Assembly: GCF_004116955.1 (NCBI RefSeq)
Contig: NZ_CP026362.1
Location: forward strand, 1,714,501-1,778,500
Direction: 5' to 3'
DNA: 64,000 bases
DNA from: Bacillus vallismortis
GTDB taxonomy: Bacteria > Bacillota > Bacilli > Bacillales > Bacillaceae
Numbering within the stretch: the first letter of the stretch is position 1; each line of letters begins with the position of its first letter. Below, piece by piece: positions 1 through 10,678 of this stretch. The notes beneath the pieces are model-generated. The model saw only the letters and a list, made by a program, of their open reading frames with translations, searched no databases and was not told where the DNA came from. Made by a program: the position numbers and the translations under genes.

Positions 1-1
1 T

Positions 2-214
2 GCGAAAGGCTGGGTCAGACATGTGCTGGCTTACCTTATTGGTGCGGGATTATTAGCAGGAATGATCTATTTTATCAATGATTCTGCCAGAACCGGGGCA
101 TTGAGCGGCATTCTTAAACTGTGGACTGTCATCATAGGCATTGACTTTCTCATTACAGCCAGCTATTTTATTTGGCCAAAAAAAGAAAAAGCTTCGAAGA
201 ATTTCAGAAGTTAA
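2..214 (+). CDS. ymcC: C-terminal part of a membrane protein (YmcC-like), truncated by window edge
   Basis: The frame is open from the first complete codon of the window to a TAA stop, so this is the 3' end of a longer gene. The visible 70 residues hold two hydrophobic segments (about residues 8-25 and 33-57 of the visible part), followed by a short Lys-rich cytoplasmic-type tail (WPKKEKASK). The GTG at 23 has no convincing ribosome site and is probably internal. The name rests on synteny: in B. subtilis, ymzD and then ymcC follow mutL. Function is unknown; an integral membrane protein is all the sequence supports. Confidence 0.6.
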   Translation, partial: AKGWVRHVLAYLIGAGLLAGMIYFINDSARTGALSGILKLWTVIIGIDFLITASYFIWPKKEKASKNFRS

Positions 215-230
215 TTTGATGAAAAAGAAG

Positions 231-257
231 GTCCTTTCCGCTAGTAAAGGGCTTTTT
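231..257 (+). terminator. Weak intrinsic terminator after the ymcC-like gene
   Basis: A five-base-pair stem (CCTTT/AAAGG) with a short loop is followed by CTTTTT. It lies 17 bases after the stop of the upstream membrane gene and before the promoter of the next gene. The stem is short, so confidence is moderate. Confidence 0.4.
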
Positions 258-273
258 GGTTGTTGTCAATATA

Positions 274-282
274 TGTTATACT
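274..282 (+). promoter_or_regulatory. Extended -10 SigA-type promoter for the YrvL-like gene
   Basis: TGTTATACT fits an extended -10 (TGn plus TATACT). No good -35 hexamer is seen at 16-18 bases, but extended -10 promoters tolerate this. It lies about 115 bases before the proposed TTG start of the next gene. Confidence 0.4.
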
Positions 283-398
283 GTTTTTCGAAATACTAGA
301 GCCCTAAACTCTTGCTATTTTTATAGAAATTAGCTTAAGAACTTCAGATTCTAGTCGAGTAACCGTTGTATGAGTCAGCTGGTGAAGGAGTGGCATGC

Positions 399-848
399 TT
401 GAGCCGAAAAGAACAGAACGAGCAGTGTAAAAAGCTAAACCTGAGCTCAACATTAATCGCAATTGTATCTATCATTCTTATCGTTGCCATTGCACTCGCG
501 GTGATCTTCGGCGGCTTTTTCTTCGGGATGAAAGGATTATTCTCCATTCTGGGCATTACTTACGATTCCAATCAAACATTGGTTTTATTTATTTTGGTCT
601 GTTTTGCTGTCGGCTTGATCATAGATCCACTCACAAAGGTTGTCTCTATGATTCTGGCAATATCATTTTCATTGAGAAAGACTGCTCCCTTTACTTTTAC
701 ACTTTACTTTGTGAGCAACTTCATCACAATCTGTTTCGCAGATTACTTTATGCAGTCTATATATATTCCAGATGTCTTTCTTTTTGTAATATCAGCATTG
801 ATGGCTTTCATTGAACTTGCCTTTGGTAACCAGCCGGAAGCGACTTAA
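399..848 (+). CDS. ymzD: YrvL-like small membrane protein
   Basis: A predicted protein of 149 residues with about four membrane segments (starting near residues 19, 55, 87 and 120). The layout and the conserved-looking GGFFFGMKGLFSILGI and AVGLIIDPLTKV stretches recall the YrvL regulatory membrane family (from memory, moderate confidence). I place the start at TTG 399 because AAGGAG at 385-390 lies eight bases before it. The ATG at 366 has no ribosome site, and the ATG at 394 is in another frame. It is oriented opposite to mutL. The symbol is taken from synteny with B. subtilis and should be treated as tentative. Confidence 0.65.
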   Translation: MSRKEQNEQCKKLNLSSTLIAIVSIILIVAIALAVIFGGFFFGMKGLFSILGITYDSNQTLVLFILVCFAVGLIIDPLTKVVSMILAISFSLRKTAPFTFTLYFVSNFITICFADYFMQSIYIPDVFLFVISALMAFIELAFGNQPEAT

Positions 849-864
849 AATCGTCTGGGATGAT

Positions 865-1589
865 TCAAGCGTTTTTTGTCTTTACATCATTCCCATTGTC
901 TAATTTTGCGAGATAATCGACAACAAAATGTAAAATGATTAGCGGAATAATAGAATCAATGATGATATATAAGCGGAAAACAAAGCCTAGCCAGTGAAGT
1001 TCTGATCACTCCCTGCTACAGCCCCTGATATGTATGAGCTCATCCAAAAGGAGTGATCAAACCAGGATGATGACCCAGTTTGAAATGGAACAAAAACACG
1101 AGAACAAACATTAAAGACCCTCTATAAATGATTTCCTCCGTTACACCGGCTGTTAAGGATACAACATTCTCATTCAATGAAACAGGCAGGATGGGCTGCG
1201 GCCGAAGCCTTTAACTCTTCCGCTCTTTCTTTGCTATATCTCGCCTTATCTTTGGGCTAAGTCTAAAACCGATGATACAATACATCACAGGGATTACATA
1301 TGAAAGACTTAATCGTTGGAAAAGATAGGATGCAAGGACCGTGAGGATCTATTTGTATTGCCGGCATAGTGAATCTGACTTGAATGAATGAAAGATCAGT
1401 AAAAGCGACTAAAGCTACAATAAACAAAGCGGGAATCCATAATCCGATCATCGTACGAACATAACACTTCACTCTTTCATTTCCATTTTCACCAGTCTTG
1501 ATATTTCTTTTAAACCTTTGGAAATCAAAGTATTCAAATATCGGTTCATAAATCATTAAAAATAGAATGTACCCAGAAACACATTTCCA
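865..1589 (-). pseudogene. Decayed CPBP-family (Abi) intramembrane metalloprotease
   Basis: Reading the minus strand across frames recovers a whole CPBP protease. The N-terminus (1263-1589) includes YEPIFEYFDFQRFKRN and a membrane helix WIPALFIVALVAF. A central piece shows KERAEELKA at about 1220. The EEIIYRG catalytic motif is at 1118-1138 in a second frame, followed by an FG-stop-AHTYQG motif in which a Trp codon has become TGA. The C-terminus PLIILHFVVDY (about 895-935, third frame) ends at TGA 865-867. Several frameshifts and in-frame stops separate the pieces, so the gene cannot make a full product. Family members cleave prenylated or membrane peptides, or give immunity to bacteriocins; the ancestral role here is unknown. 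Confidence 0.85.
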
Positions 1590-1719
1590 TCACGAACCAC
1601 CCTCTTTTCATTTTTAAATTACTCATTTATAAAATCGGGCGACAGCCTCAAATTCTCTTCAACGCAAAACAAAACTCCCTGCTCATAAGAAACAGGAAGC
1701 AAAACAATGATGATTGAAT

Positions 1720-1806
1720 TTAGATTCTGCATTCAAAAACAAGGATTCCTTCATTCTCAATAGTCAGTTCATCCAAAATGATAACTATCTTTGGGCTTAA
1801 TGTCAT
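1720..1806 (-). CDS. Possible 28-residue small peptide gene with strong expression signals
   Basis: An ATG at 1806 opens a 28-codon frame that begins MTLSPKIVIILDEL and ends VFECRI. It is preceded by AAGGAGGTG eight bases upstream, which is close to a perfect ribosome site. A SigA-type promoter with 17-base spacing lies immediately upstream and gives a very short leader. The peptide has a hydrophobic N-terminal half, an acidic middle and one Cys near the end. I do not recognise a family. It lies on the same strand just upstream of the decayed CPBP protease gene, a pairing seen in peptide/immunity loci, but that link is inference. Confidence 0.5.
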   Translation of the reverse strand: MTLSPKIVIILDELTIENEGILVFECRI

Positions 1807-1828
1807 GTTCTCACCTCCTTATATCCAA

Positions 1829-1857
1829 AATATACATTTTTTTAAATTATTTGTAAA
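1829..1857 (-). promoter_or_regulatory. SigA-type promoter for the small peptide gene
   Basis: On the minus strand, TTTACA (1852-1857) and TATATT (1829-1834) are 17 bases apart. The predicted transcript would start only some 15 bases before the ATG at 1806. The promoter lies just past the mutL terminator. Confidence 0.55.
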
Positions 1858-1891
1858 TGGTAGCTTGTTATCTGTTATTCCAAATGTGTAC

Positions 1892-1930
1892 AAAAAAAGC
1901 ATTGATCCATTCAAAGAATGTTTCAATGCT
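1892..1930 (-). terminator. Intrinsic terminator after mutL
   Basis: On the minus strand AGCATTG pairs with CAATGCT, and an inner CATTC/GAATG stem closes a three-base loop. Seven T residues follow. It lies 47 bases after the mutL stop codon. Confidence 0.8.
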
Positions 1931-1976
1931 GGAAAAATATATGAGCAAAGGGTATATTCTCCTTCACCACACCCCA

Positions 1977-3878
<1,902 letters not shown>

Positions 3879-6455
3879 TTAATGTAATTTCTTTTGCAGC
3901 TTGTACATTTCATTCATCGCTTCAAGCGGCGTCATATCCAGTATATTAAGTGATTTGAAGGCATCGAGCACTTGCTTTTCTTTTTTGGAAAGCTTCGGCG
4001 CTTCAGCCGGCTTTTCCGCTTCCTCAAAAAAGGACAGCTGTGCCGGCTCTTCTTTCACCTGGGGTTGTTGCACCGGCACTTCCGGTTTGTTTCCTGAATG
4101 CTCAAGTTCTATTAAAATATCTTGAGCGCGCGAAATAAGGTCTTTCGGCAGCTCGGCAAGCTGGGCTACATGGATCCCATAGCTTTTGTCAGCCGCCCCT
4201 TCTTTCATTTGATGAAGAAAGACAACCGTACCGTTATATTCTTCAGCGCGCACATGAACATTTTTCAGCTGCGGCAGCTTGTCCTCTAGAACCGTCAGCT
4301 CGTGATAGTGCGTACTGAATAGCGTCTTGGCGCCGATGTGGTCGTGAACATATTCGATAATCGCTTGAGCCAGCGCCATGCCGTCATAAGTGGACGTTCC
4401 CCGCCCAATTTCATCAAACAGTATGAGGCTGTTTTCCGTCGCATTCACAATCGCATTTTTCGCTTCAAGCATTTCCACCATAAATGTACTTTGTCCGGAA
4501 ATCAAATCATCCGCAGCGCCGATTCTCGTGAAAATTTGATCAAAAATCGGAAGCACCGCTTTCTTCGCGGGTACAAAGCAGCCGATTTGAGCCATGATGG
4601 ATATGAGTGCGATTTGTCTCATATACGTGCTTTTCCCTGACATGTTTGGACCGGTAATGAGAAGCATTTGTCTGTTATCGCCCATCATACAACTGTTCGG
4701 AACGTATTCCTGGCTGTCCATGACTTTTTCAACGACCGGGTGTCTGCCGTCAATCAATTCGACTTCATCTTTTGAGAACTCCGGTTTCGTATAATGGCGA
4801 TTTTCACTGATTGTCGCAAAGCATTGCAGTGCGTCAAGCTCGCTCATCTGTTTGGCAAGCTGCTGCAGCCGCGGAATATACAATTTCACTTTCTCGCGCA
4901 GCTCGGTGAACAGCTCGTACTCCAGCTCGCAGATGTTATTTTCCGCTTCTAAAATGAGCGCTTCTTTTTCTTTTAATTCAGGTGTAATGTAGCGCTCTGC
5001 ATTCGTTAACGTTTGCTTCCGCTCATAGCGCCCTTCCTCAAGCAAATGCAAATTTGCTCTTGTCACTTCAATGTAATAACCAAAGACTTTATTGAAGCCG
5101 ACCTTTAAAGAGCGAATGCCCGTGTATTCCCGTTCCTGCTGTTCCAGGCGGGCAATCCAGTCTTTTCCGTTTCTGCTTGCATCACGATATTCATCAAGCT
5201 TTTGATTGTATCCGTCTTTAATCAGGTTCCCTTCTTTTAACGATAAAGGAGGGTTTGCGTACAGCGCTTCTTCCAGCAATTCAAGGACATCTCCGCAAGG
5301 GTCAATCCGCTCTGCGCGTTCCTTGGCCTTGTCATGAGCCAGTGAAGCAACAAGCTGTTTGATGCCAGGCACTTGCTTCAACGATTCCTTCAGCTGAATG
5401 AGATCCCGTGCATTAACATTTCCAAATGCGACGCGGCCTGCAAGCCGTTCTAAGTCATATACTTCTTTTAACCGTTCACGAAGATCTTCCCGCTCGAAGA
5501 AATGGGACATCAAGGTTTCCACCATTTCTTGGCGCTCTTCAATTTGATTGACTCTGATGAGCGGCCGGTCAATCCACTGTTTCAGCAGCCGGCCTCCCAT
5601 TGCCGTTTTTGTTTCATCCAGCAGCCACAAAAGAGATCCTTTTTTATTTTTCGAACGGATCGTTTCAGTCAGTTCCAGATTTCGCTTTGAGTACAAATCA
5701 ATTTTCATCGCTTCCTCAAGCTCATACACCTGGACGGGCTGAAGATGATCGAGGCTGCGTTTTTGGGTTCTTTTCAGATACGTATATAAACGCATAAATG
5801 TTTTTGTTATATCTTCATTATTTAAGTGTTCAACGATCGTTACATGCTCGTCTGTTTCTCCATCTTCAATTGAGATCGTTGCACCGCATCGCTCTTTCAG
5901 CTGTGCGACCGTTTTGGCATCCATGCTTCCTGAAACGACGATTTCACGTGCGCCGACTGAATAAATCTCTGATATGACATCTTCAATCCGTTCAATCAAG
6001 ACAGCCAAATTTTCCCCCGTTGTTAAATCAGACAGCGCCAGCCCGTATCCGTTCAAGCAGGCTGAAACAGATGCGATAAAGTTATTTTCTGATTCATGGA
6101 TGCCTTTGCCGTCCATTACGGTTCCAGGCGTAATAAGCTGAACCACTTCTCGTTTCACGACGCCCTTTGCGGCTTTTGGATCTTCTGTCTGTTCGCAGAT
6201 CGCCACTTTGTACCCTTTTTTAATCAGCTGCTCGATATACGCGGAAGCAGAATGATACGGCACCCCGCACATCGGTATTTTTTCGGCCGCACCGCCGTCT
6301 CTGCTCGTTAACGTAATTTCCAGCTCTTGTGACGCCTTTTTGGCGTCCTCAAAAAACATTTCGTAAAAATCACCCAGGCGAAAAAATAAAAAGGCATCCT
6401 GGTGCTCTGCCTTTATTTTTAAATATTGCTGTATCATAGGCGTATAACCGGCCAT
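3879..6455 (-). CDS. mutS: DNA mismatch recognition ATPase MutS
   Basis: A predicted 858-residue MutS that binds mismatches and recruits MutL. The mismatch-reading FYEMF motif is near residue 31. The ATPase core has [13 protein letters not shown] (Walker A, near residue 605) and [12 protein letters not shown] (Walker B and signature), with STHYHELT following. A QLSFF motif near residue 810 fits the beta-clamp binding consensus. It is first in the mutSL pair, with its own extended -10 promoter upstream. Confidence 0.98.
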   Translation of the reverse strand: MAGYTPMIQQYLKIKAEHQDAFLFFRLGDFYEMFFEDAKKASQELEITLTSRDGGAAEKIPMCGVPYHSASAYIEQLIKKGYKVAICEQTEDPKAAKGVVKREVVQLITPGTVMDGKGIHESENNFIASVSACLNGYGLALSDLTTGENLAVLIERIEDVISEIYSVGAREIVVSGSMDAKTVAQLKERCGATISIEDGETDEHVTIVEHLNNEDITKTFMRLYTYLKRTQKRSLDHLQPVQVYELEEAMKIDLYSKRNLELTETIRSKNKKGSLLWLLDETKTAMGGRLLKQWIDRPLIRVNQIEERQEMVETLMSHFFEREDLRERLKEVYDLERLAGRVAFGNVNARDLIQLKESLKQVPGIKQLVASLAHDKAKERAERIDPCGDVLELLEEALYANPPLSLKEGNLIKDGYNQKLDEYRDASRNGKDWIARLEQQEREYTGIRSLKVGFNKVFGYYIEVTRANLHLLEEGRYERKQTLTNAERYITPELKEKEALILEAENNICELEYELFTELREKVKLYIPRLQQLAKQMSELDALQCFATISENRHYTKPEFSKDEVELIDGRHPVVEKVMDSQEYVPNSCMMGDNRQMLLITGPNMSGKSTYMRQIALISIMAQIGCFVPAKKAVLPIFDQIFTRIGAADDLISGQSTFMVEMLEAKNAIVNATENSLILFDEIGRGTSTYDGMALAQAIIEYVHDHIGAKTLFSTHYHELTVLEDKLPQLKNVHVRAEEYNGTVVFLHQMKEGAADKSYGIHVAQLAELPKDLISRAQDILIELEHSGNKPEVPVQQPQVKEEPAQLSFFEEAEKPAEAPKLSKKEKQVLDAFKSLNILDMTPLEAMNEMYKLQKKLH

Positions 6456-6501
6456 TGTTTAATCCCTCACTATGTATCAACGTTTCTATTTCCTATCCTT
6501 C

Positions 6502-6510
6502 ATTATAACA
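6502..6510 (-). promoter_or_regulatory. Extended -10 SigA promoter for mutSL
   Basis: TGTTATAAT on the minus strand is a perfect extended -10 about 47 bases before the mutS ATG. The -35 region is poor, as is usual for this promoter class. Confidence 0.6.
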
Positions 6511-6545
6511 TAAACAAAAAGTGATAAAAGAATGATATATCAATA

Positions 6546-6590
6546 TAAAAAAGAGACTTGGGGGTACTGCCTCCCCTAGTCCCTTTTTTA
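6546..6590 (-). terminator. Intrinsic terminator after cotE
   Basis: A long G/C-rich hairpin (AAAGGGACT and GGGG pairing with CCCC and AGTCTCTTT, with two mismatches) is followed by a T run. Its 5' arm begins at the cotE stop codon. Confidence 0.8.
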
Positions 6591-7133
6591 TTCTTCAGGA
6601 TCTCCCACTAAAAATTCCGGGTTGATGTCTTCCAGCTCTTCATCAAGCTCATCTTCCCAATCTTCTTCGTCATCCTCTTCCCAATCAGGATTGACCTCAA
6701 CCACTACCTTTGTTTCTCCTACCACTTCCGCCAAAAACTCCCTCTCTGCCTGCACAACGATTTTATTTCCGTTCGGTGAAATGGTCACTTCAAGACAGTT
6801 AGGCTGCTGAAGGACTTTGGCAATCACTTCATGCTCATCATCTAAGTAATTGTTGTCTCTGTATCTGAGTTTAATGACATCAACGTATTTTACCCGTTCT
6901 GTGACAACCTCTGTTTTGGTGTTGTCCGCGTAAGAGTACCATACATTTATATCATAATACCCTTCAATTTCTACTGTTTTCCCGATTTTTTCTGCGTCAT
7001 ACTTGTGGTTAATAATCCAACCGCCCAAAATGCTGCTCGGTTTTTTCTCAGGGGAGATGGTATTGGTGCATTGGGTGAATTTTCTGCCTTTCGCTACTAC
7101 CGCCTTCGTAATAATTTCCCTGTATTCAGACAT
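6588..7133 (-). CDS. cotE: Spore outer coat morphogenetic protein CotE
   Basis: A predicted 181-residue protein matching CotE, which organises the outer layer of the spore coat around the forespore. The N-terminal two thirds are mixed beta-type sequence beginning [16 protein letters not shown]. The last 35 residues are almost entirely acidic ([18 protein letters not shown]), as is typical for CotE. It lies between mutS and ymcA, the normal Bacillus position. SigE- and SigK-like promoters can be read upstream, consistent with known two-stage mother-cell expression. Confidence 0.96.
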
Positions 7134-7163
7134 TCCGGCATGCCTCCTTGTTCTTCTTCGTGT

Positions 7164-7191
7164 TATCTTATGCTGGGCATTTGTCTAGTGT
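7164..7191 (-). promoter_or_regulatory. SigK-type promoter (cotE P2)
   Basis: CATAAGATA (7164-7172) fits the SigK -10 consensus CATAnnnTA. An AC dinucleotide of the -35 type lies 17 bases upstream (7190-7191). Late mother-cell transcription of cotE from SigK is established in B. subtilis. Confidence 0.6.
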
Positions 7192-7234
7192 GCATTTTTA
7201 TAATTAAAATATAAAAATACAAAGTTTCTGTTCC

Positions 7235-7242
7235 ATTGTATG
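7235..7242 (-). promoter_or_regulatory. SigE-type -10 element (cotE P1)
   Basis: CATACAAT matches the SigE -10 consensus. The -35 region is not clear. Its position upstream of the SigK-type site agrees with the known order of the two cotE promoters. Confidence 0.45.
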
Positions 7243-7359
7243 CAGGCGTGCCTAGAAACTTTACTTTTAGATGTGATAAAGTTTACTCGCGGCTGAGCAC
7301 AGAAAAACAGATTGAACATTTGGTACACAGATTATTTAGTTCATTTCGAGCCGCTTCAA

Positions 7360-7394
7360 AATAAAAAACACGGGCCTGTAAAGGCACCGTGTTT
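7360..7394 (-). terminator. Intrinsic terminator after ymcA
   Basis: AACACGG plus GCC pair with GGC plus CCGTGTT, followed by TTTTTTATTTT. It starts at the ymcA stop codon. Confidence 0.85.
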
Positions 7395-7824
7395 AGAGAG
7401 AACAGCTGTTATTAGAATGTTTCACCTTCGAACCGGTTTCACCTTTCAGCAGGTTGCCTCCGGTTGATGTAATGATTTCATTTGTGACTTGGTTGGAAAT
7501 GGTGTGTGCAACGAGCTGCAAAAGGTCATTGACCTCCAGCTGCGAGTCTCTGAATTCCTGAATGACAGGAATCTCTTCAAGTTCTTCCTGTAGCGCGTCA
7601 ATTTTTGCTTCTACTTGTTTGAGCGCTTCATGCTTTTCATAATGCTTCAGATTGACAGCCTGCTTTTGCAGGGCTTTAATCTGATTAACGATTGCAGACA
7701 CTTTGTCATTCTCATTGATTTGCGCTTCAGCCCGTTTGAAAAAATCAACCTCTTCTGTTTCAGAGATCATTTTTGCAAGGTTTCGCGCTTGCTGTACAAT
7801 GTCTTTTTTTGAGTAGACCGTCAT
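7393..7824 (-). CDS. ymcA: YmcA, RNase Y specificity (Y-complex) subunit
   Basis: A predicted 143-residue, mainly alpha-helical protein of the YmcA/YlbF family. In B. subtilis YmcA, YlbF and YaaT form a complex that directs RNase Y and is needed for biofilm formation, competence and sporulation. Heptad-like stretches rich in Lys, Glu and Leu span residues 35-95. The last residues include KHSNNSCSL with a Cys near the end. It begins one base after the miaB stop, so the two are one transcript and probably translationally coupled. RNase Y itself is encoded nearby at 13326-14888. Confidence 0.93.
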   Translation of the reverse strand: MTVYSKKDIVQQARNLAKMISETEEVDFFKRAEAQINENDKVSAIVNQIKALQKQAVNLKHYEKHEALKQVEAKIDALQEELEEIPVIQEFRDSQLEVNDLLQLVAHTISNQVTNEIITSTGGNLLKGETGSKVKHSNNSCSL

Positions 7825-7825
7825 C

Positions 7826-9355
7826 TTATTTCACCTCGATTGCTTCTCCTACCATCTCTCCGTCAAGCGACCATGTTTTCGCTTGCTGGATTTTCACACG
7901 GACGATTTTGCCGACGGCTTCCTTCGTCCCTTTGAAATTGACAAGCTTGCTTTTTTCAGTGTAGCCGGCAAGAATATCAGGGTTATTTTTGCTTTCACCC
8001 TCAACTAATACTTCGACAACCTTGCCTTCGTATTCCTTCATTTTTTTAGCAGAAATTTCTTTCACCAGTGCGTTCAGACGCTGCAGGCGTTCTTTTTTCA
8101 CACGCATCGGTACATTATCTTTCATTTTGGCAGCCGGAGTGCCTTCACGCGGAGAATAAATGAACGTATAGGCGCTGTCAAACTCCACTTCGCGGTATAG
8201 AGATAGCGTTTCTTCAAACTGTTCGTCCGTTTCGTTCGGGAATCCGACGATAATGTCTGTTGTTAAAGAAGCGTTTGGCATTGCCTCTTTGATTTTTCTA
8301 ACGAGCTCCATGTATCGCTCTCTGTCATATTTGCGGGCCATCAGCTTCAGAACCTCTGAGCTTCCTGATTGAACCGGCAGGTGAATGTGATCAAGCAGGT
8401 TGCCGCCTTTTGCCAGCACGTCAATGAGATGGTCGTCAAAGTCACGCGGATGACTCGTTGTAAAACGGATTCTCGGGATATCGATTTTTCTCAGTTCATC
8501 CATCAAATCACCGAGGCCGTACGTGATATCTTCAAAGTCTTTTCCGTACGCGTTTACGTTTTGGCCTAATAGTGTAATTTCCTTATAGCCTTCACTTGCG
8601 AGCCTTCTCACTTCCTGAATAATTTCTTCAGGGCGGCGGCTTCTTTCTTTTCCGCGTGTGTAAGGCACGATGCAATACGTACAGAATTTGTCACAGCCGT
8701 ACATGATATTGACCCAGCCCTTAATTTTCCCATTCCGGACTTTCGGAAGGTTTTCAATCACGTCCCCTTCCTTTGACCAAACTTCTACGACCATTTCTTT
8801 TGAAAGGTATGCTTCTGACAAAAGCTCCGGCAGGCGGTGGATGTTATGCGTTCCGAAAATCATATCGACAAACGGATGTTTTTTCAAAATCCGGTTCACG
8901 ACTGATTCCTCTTGGGACATACAGCCGCACACGCCTAAAATCAGATCGGGATTGTTTTTTTTCAGCGCTTTTAAGTGCCCCAGTTCACCAAACACCTTGT
9001 TCTCGGCATTTTCACGGATCGCACATGTGTTTAACAAAATGACATTGGCATCGTCAACGGAGTTTGTCGCTTCATAACCGAGCGCCATAAAAATCCCTGC
9101 CATAACCTCTGTATCATGTTCATTCATTTGGCAGCCGTACGTACGGATATAGAACTTTCGCCCGTCTCCCAATCCTTTAAATTGTTCAGAAATTGTAAAG
9201 TCATTATGATAAGTAACGGCTTCCTTGCCCCGTTTTTTCGCATCTTTTAAAGAAGGCGGAATATAAACAGCTTCAAAGTACTTGCTGTAATCCTTCACGG
9301 ATTTTTTGTCCGATGGATGAACTTGTCCGCTCTCTAATTTTTGTTTTTCATTCAT
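7826..9355 (-). CDS. miaB: tRNA-2-methylthio-N6-dimethylallyladenosine synthase MiaB
   Basis: A predicted 509-residue radical-SAM methylthiotransferase (B. subtilis ymcB) that adds a methylthio group to i6A37 in tRNAs. The N-terminal UPF0004 domain starts near [15 protein letters not shown] with its cluster cysteines (GCQ, NTCAIR, GVCGC). The radical-SAM cluster GCDKFCTYC is near residue 218, and a C-terminal TRAM-type domain closes the protein. I start at ATG 9355 ([10 protein letters not shown]), preceded by AAAGGAG; an in-frame start at 9388 would add eleven residues without a ribosome site. Confidence 0.96.
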   Translation of the reverse strand: MNEKQKLESGQVHPSDKKSVKDYSKYFEAVYIPPSLKDAKKRGKEAVTYHNDFTISEQFKGLGDGRKFYIRTYGCQMNEHDTEVMAGIFMALGYEATNSVDDANVILLNTCAIRENAENKVFGELGHLKALKKNNPDLILGVCGCMSQEESVVNRILKKHPFVDMIFGTHNIHRLPELLSEAYLSKEMVVEVWSKEGDVIENLPKVRNGKIKGWVNIMYGCDKFCTYCIVPYTRGKERSRRPEEIIQEVRRLASEGYKEITLLGQNVNAYGKDFEDITYGLGDLMDELRKIDIPRIRFTTSHPRDFDDHLIDVLAKGGNLLDHIHLPVQSGSSEVLKLMARKYDRERYMELVRKIKEAMPNASLTTDIIVGFPNETDEQFEETLSLYREVEFDSAYTFIYSPREGTPAAKMKDNVPMRVKKERLQRLNALVKEISAKKMKEYEGKVVEVLVEGESKNNPDILAGYTEKSKLVNFKGTKEAVGKIVRVKIQQAKTWSLDGEMVGEAIEVK

Positions 9356-9470
9356 GTGATTATTTCTCCTTTCAAACCAAACTTCCACCCTTCAGTATAA
9401 AGGTTATTGAAGCTCTGCACAACTGGCAACCTATTATTGTACACTCGTTGAGAATAATAATCAATAAGGA

Positions 9471-9501
9471 TTCAAAAGAGGAAGAGCATTCTCTTCCTCT
9501 T
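9471..9501 (-). terminator. Intrinsic terminator after kbl
   Basis: A perfect 11-base-pair stem (AAGAGGAAGAG/CTCTTCCTCTT) with a four-base loop overlaps the kbl stop codon. The T run is short (TTTTG). Confidence 0.6.
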
Positions 9502-10678
9502 ACAATAGCTGGAGCTCCTTAGCTGTCTTTTCGATGACACTAAGCGCCTGATCCAGTTCTTTTTTTGTGTGTTCAGCGGTAATGATCGTCCGAATTCTGG
9601 CTTTTCCCTTTGCTACAGTTGGAAAAACGATGCTTTGGGCAAATATGCCGCGTGAAAGGAGCTGATCAGAAAATTGCTTCGCCACAGCTTCATCACCTAT
9701 TAAAATAGGAAGAATTGGTGTTTCACTCTGCGTGAGAATCAGACCCATTTTCACAAGCATAGATTTAAAATAGGCCGTATTCTCCCACAAGCGCTCCATA
9801 TGCTCGGGCTCTTCCAGCAAGACATCAATCGCTTCCATACAAGCTGCGGTCACAGCTGGCGGATGGGACGTGCTGAATAAAAACGGGCGGCCTTTATGGC
9901 GCAGATAATCGATCAGTACCTTTGAACCGGCAGCATAGCCGCCGAGCACTCCGATTGCCTTGCTTAGCGTTCCGACCTGAATATGGACTCTGCCGTCCAG
10001 ACCGAAGTGATTCACCGTTCCCCTGCCGTTTTCGCCAAGTACTCCGGATGCATGAGCGTCATCCACCATTACAAATGCGTCATATTTCTCAGCGAGCTCT
10101 ACAATATCAGGCAAAGGGGCTATATTGCCGTCCATGGAAAATACGCCGTCTGTCACAATCAGGCGCATCCGATAGTTCATTGACTTTCTCAACACTCTCT
10201 CTAAGTCACTCATATCGACATGCTGATACACCTTTTTATCCGCCTTTGTAAGTCTGATTCCGTCAATAATAGAGGCATGGTTTAATTCATCCGAGATGAC
10301 AATATCATCTTTTGAAAGAATACTTGAAAGTACGCCTTGGTTTGTTGTGAATCCTGATTGAAATACAAGCGCCGCCTCCGTTTTTTTAAAGGCTGCGAGC
10401 TTTCTCTCAAGCTCTTGGTGCATGGTAAATGTGCCTGCAATTGTTCTCACTGATCCGGTGCCGGCTCCAAATTGCTGAACGGCCTCCTGCGCAGCTTTGA
10501 TGAGTCTTGGATGTGAAGTAAAACCGAGGTAATTATTAGAAGAAAGCTGAATGACGTTTTTATGATTGACTGTGACAGAGGGCCCCTGCATTGATTCAAG
10601 CTGTTTTATGTCTTGCCATGTATGGTTTTCTCTCATTCTATCAAGCTCTGTTTTTAAAAACTCAAATTCCTTCGTCAT
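9500..10678 (-). CDS. kbl: 2-amino-3-ketobutyrate CoA ligase (glycine C-acetyltransferase)
   Basis: A predicted 392-residue PLP enzyme of the alpha-oxoamine synthase family. It cleaves 2-amino-3-ketobutyrate with CoA into glycine and acetyl-CoA, the second step of threonine breakdown. Visible motifs are SSNNYLGF near residue 45, DDAHASGVLGENGRG, and GTLSKAIGVLGGY with the PLP-binding Lys. The start ATG at 10678 has GGGGG upstream. It overlaps the end of tdh by 17 bases, consistent with the two-enzyme pathway being translationally coupled. Confidence 0.95.
   Translation of the reverse strand: MTKEFEFLKTELDRMRENHTWQDIKQLESMQGPSVTVNHKNVIQLSSNNYLGFTSHPRLIKAAQEAVQQFGAGTGSVRTIAGTFTMHQELERKLAAFKKTEAALVFQSGFTTNQGVLSSILSKDDIVISDELNHASIIDGIRLTKADKKVYQHVDMSDLERVLRKSMNYRMRLIVTDGVFSMDGNIAPLPDIVELAEKYDAFVMVDDAHASGVLGENGRGTVNHFGLDGRVHIQVGTLSKAIGVLGGYAAGSKVLIDYLRHKGRPFLFSTSHPPAVTAACMEAIDVLLEEPEHMERLWENTAYFKSMLVKMGLILTQSETPILPILIGDEAVAKQFSDQLLSRGIFAQSIVFPTVAKGKARIRTIITAEHTKKELDQALSVIEKTAKELQLL

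Noticed and set aside
263-282. TTGTCA (263-268) paired with TATACT (277-282) as a -35/-10 promoter
   Set aside because: The spacing is only eight bases. The extended -10 reading was kept instead.
344-556. 70-codon minus-strand frame opposite the YrvL-like gene
   Set aside because: Antisense shadow of a better supported gene with membrane helices and a ribosome site.
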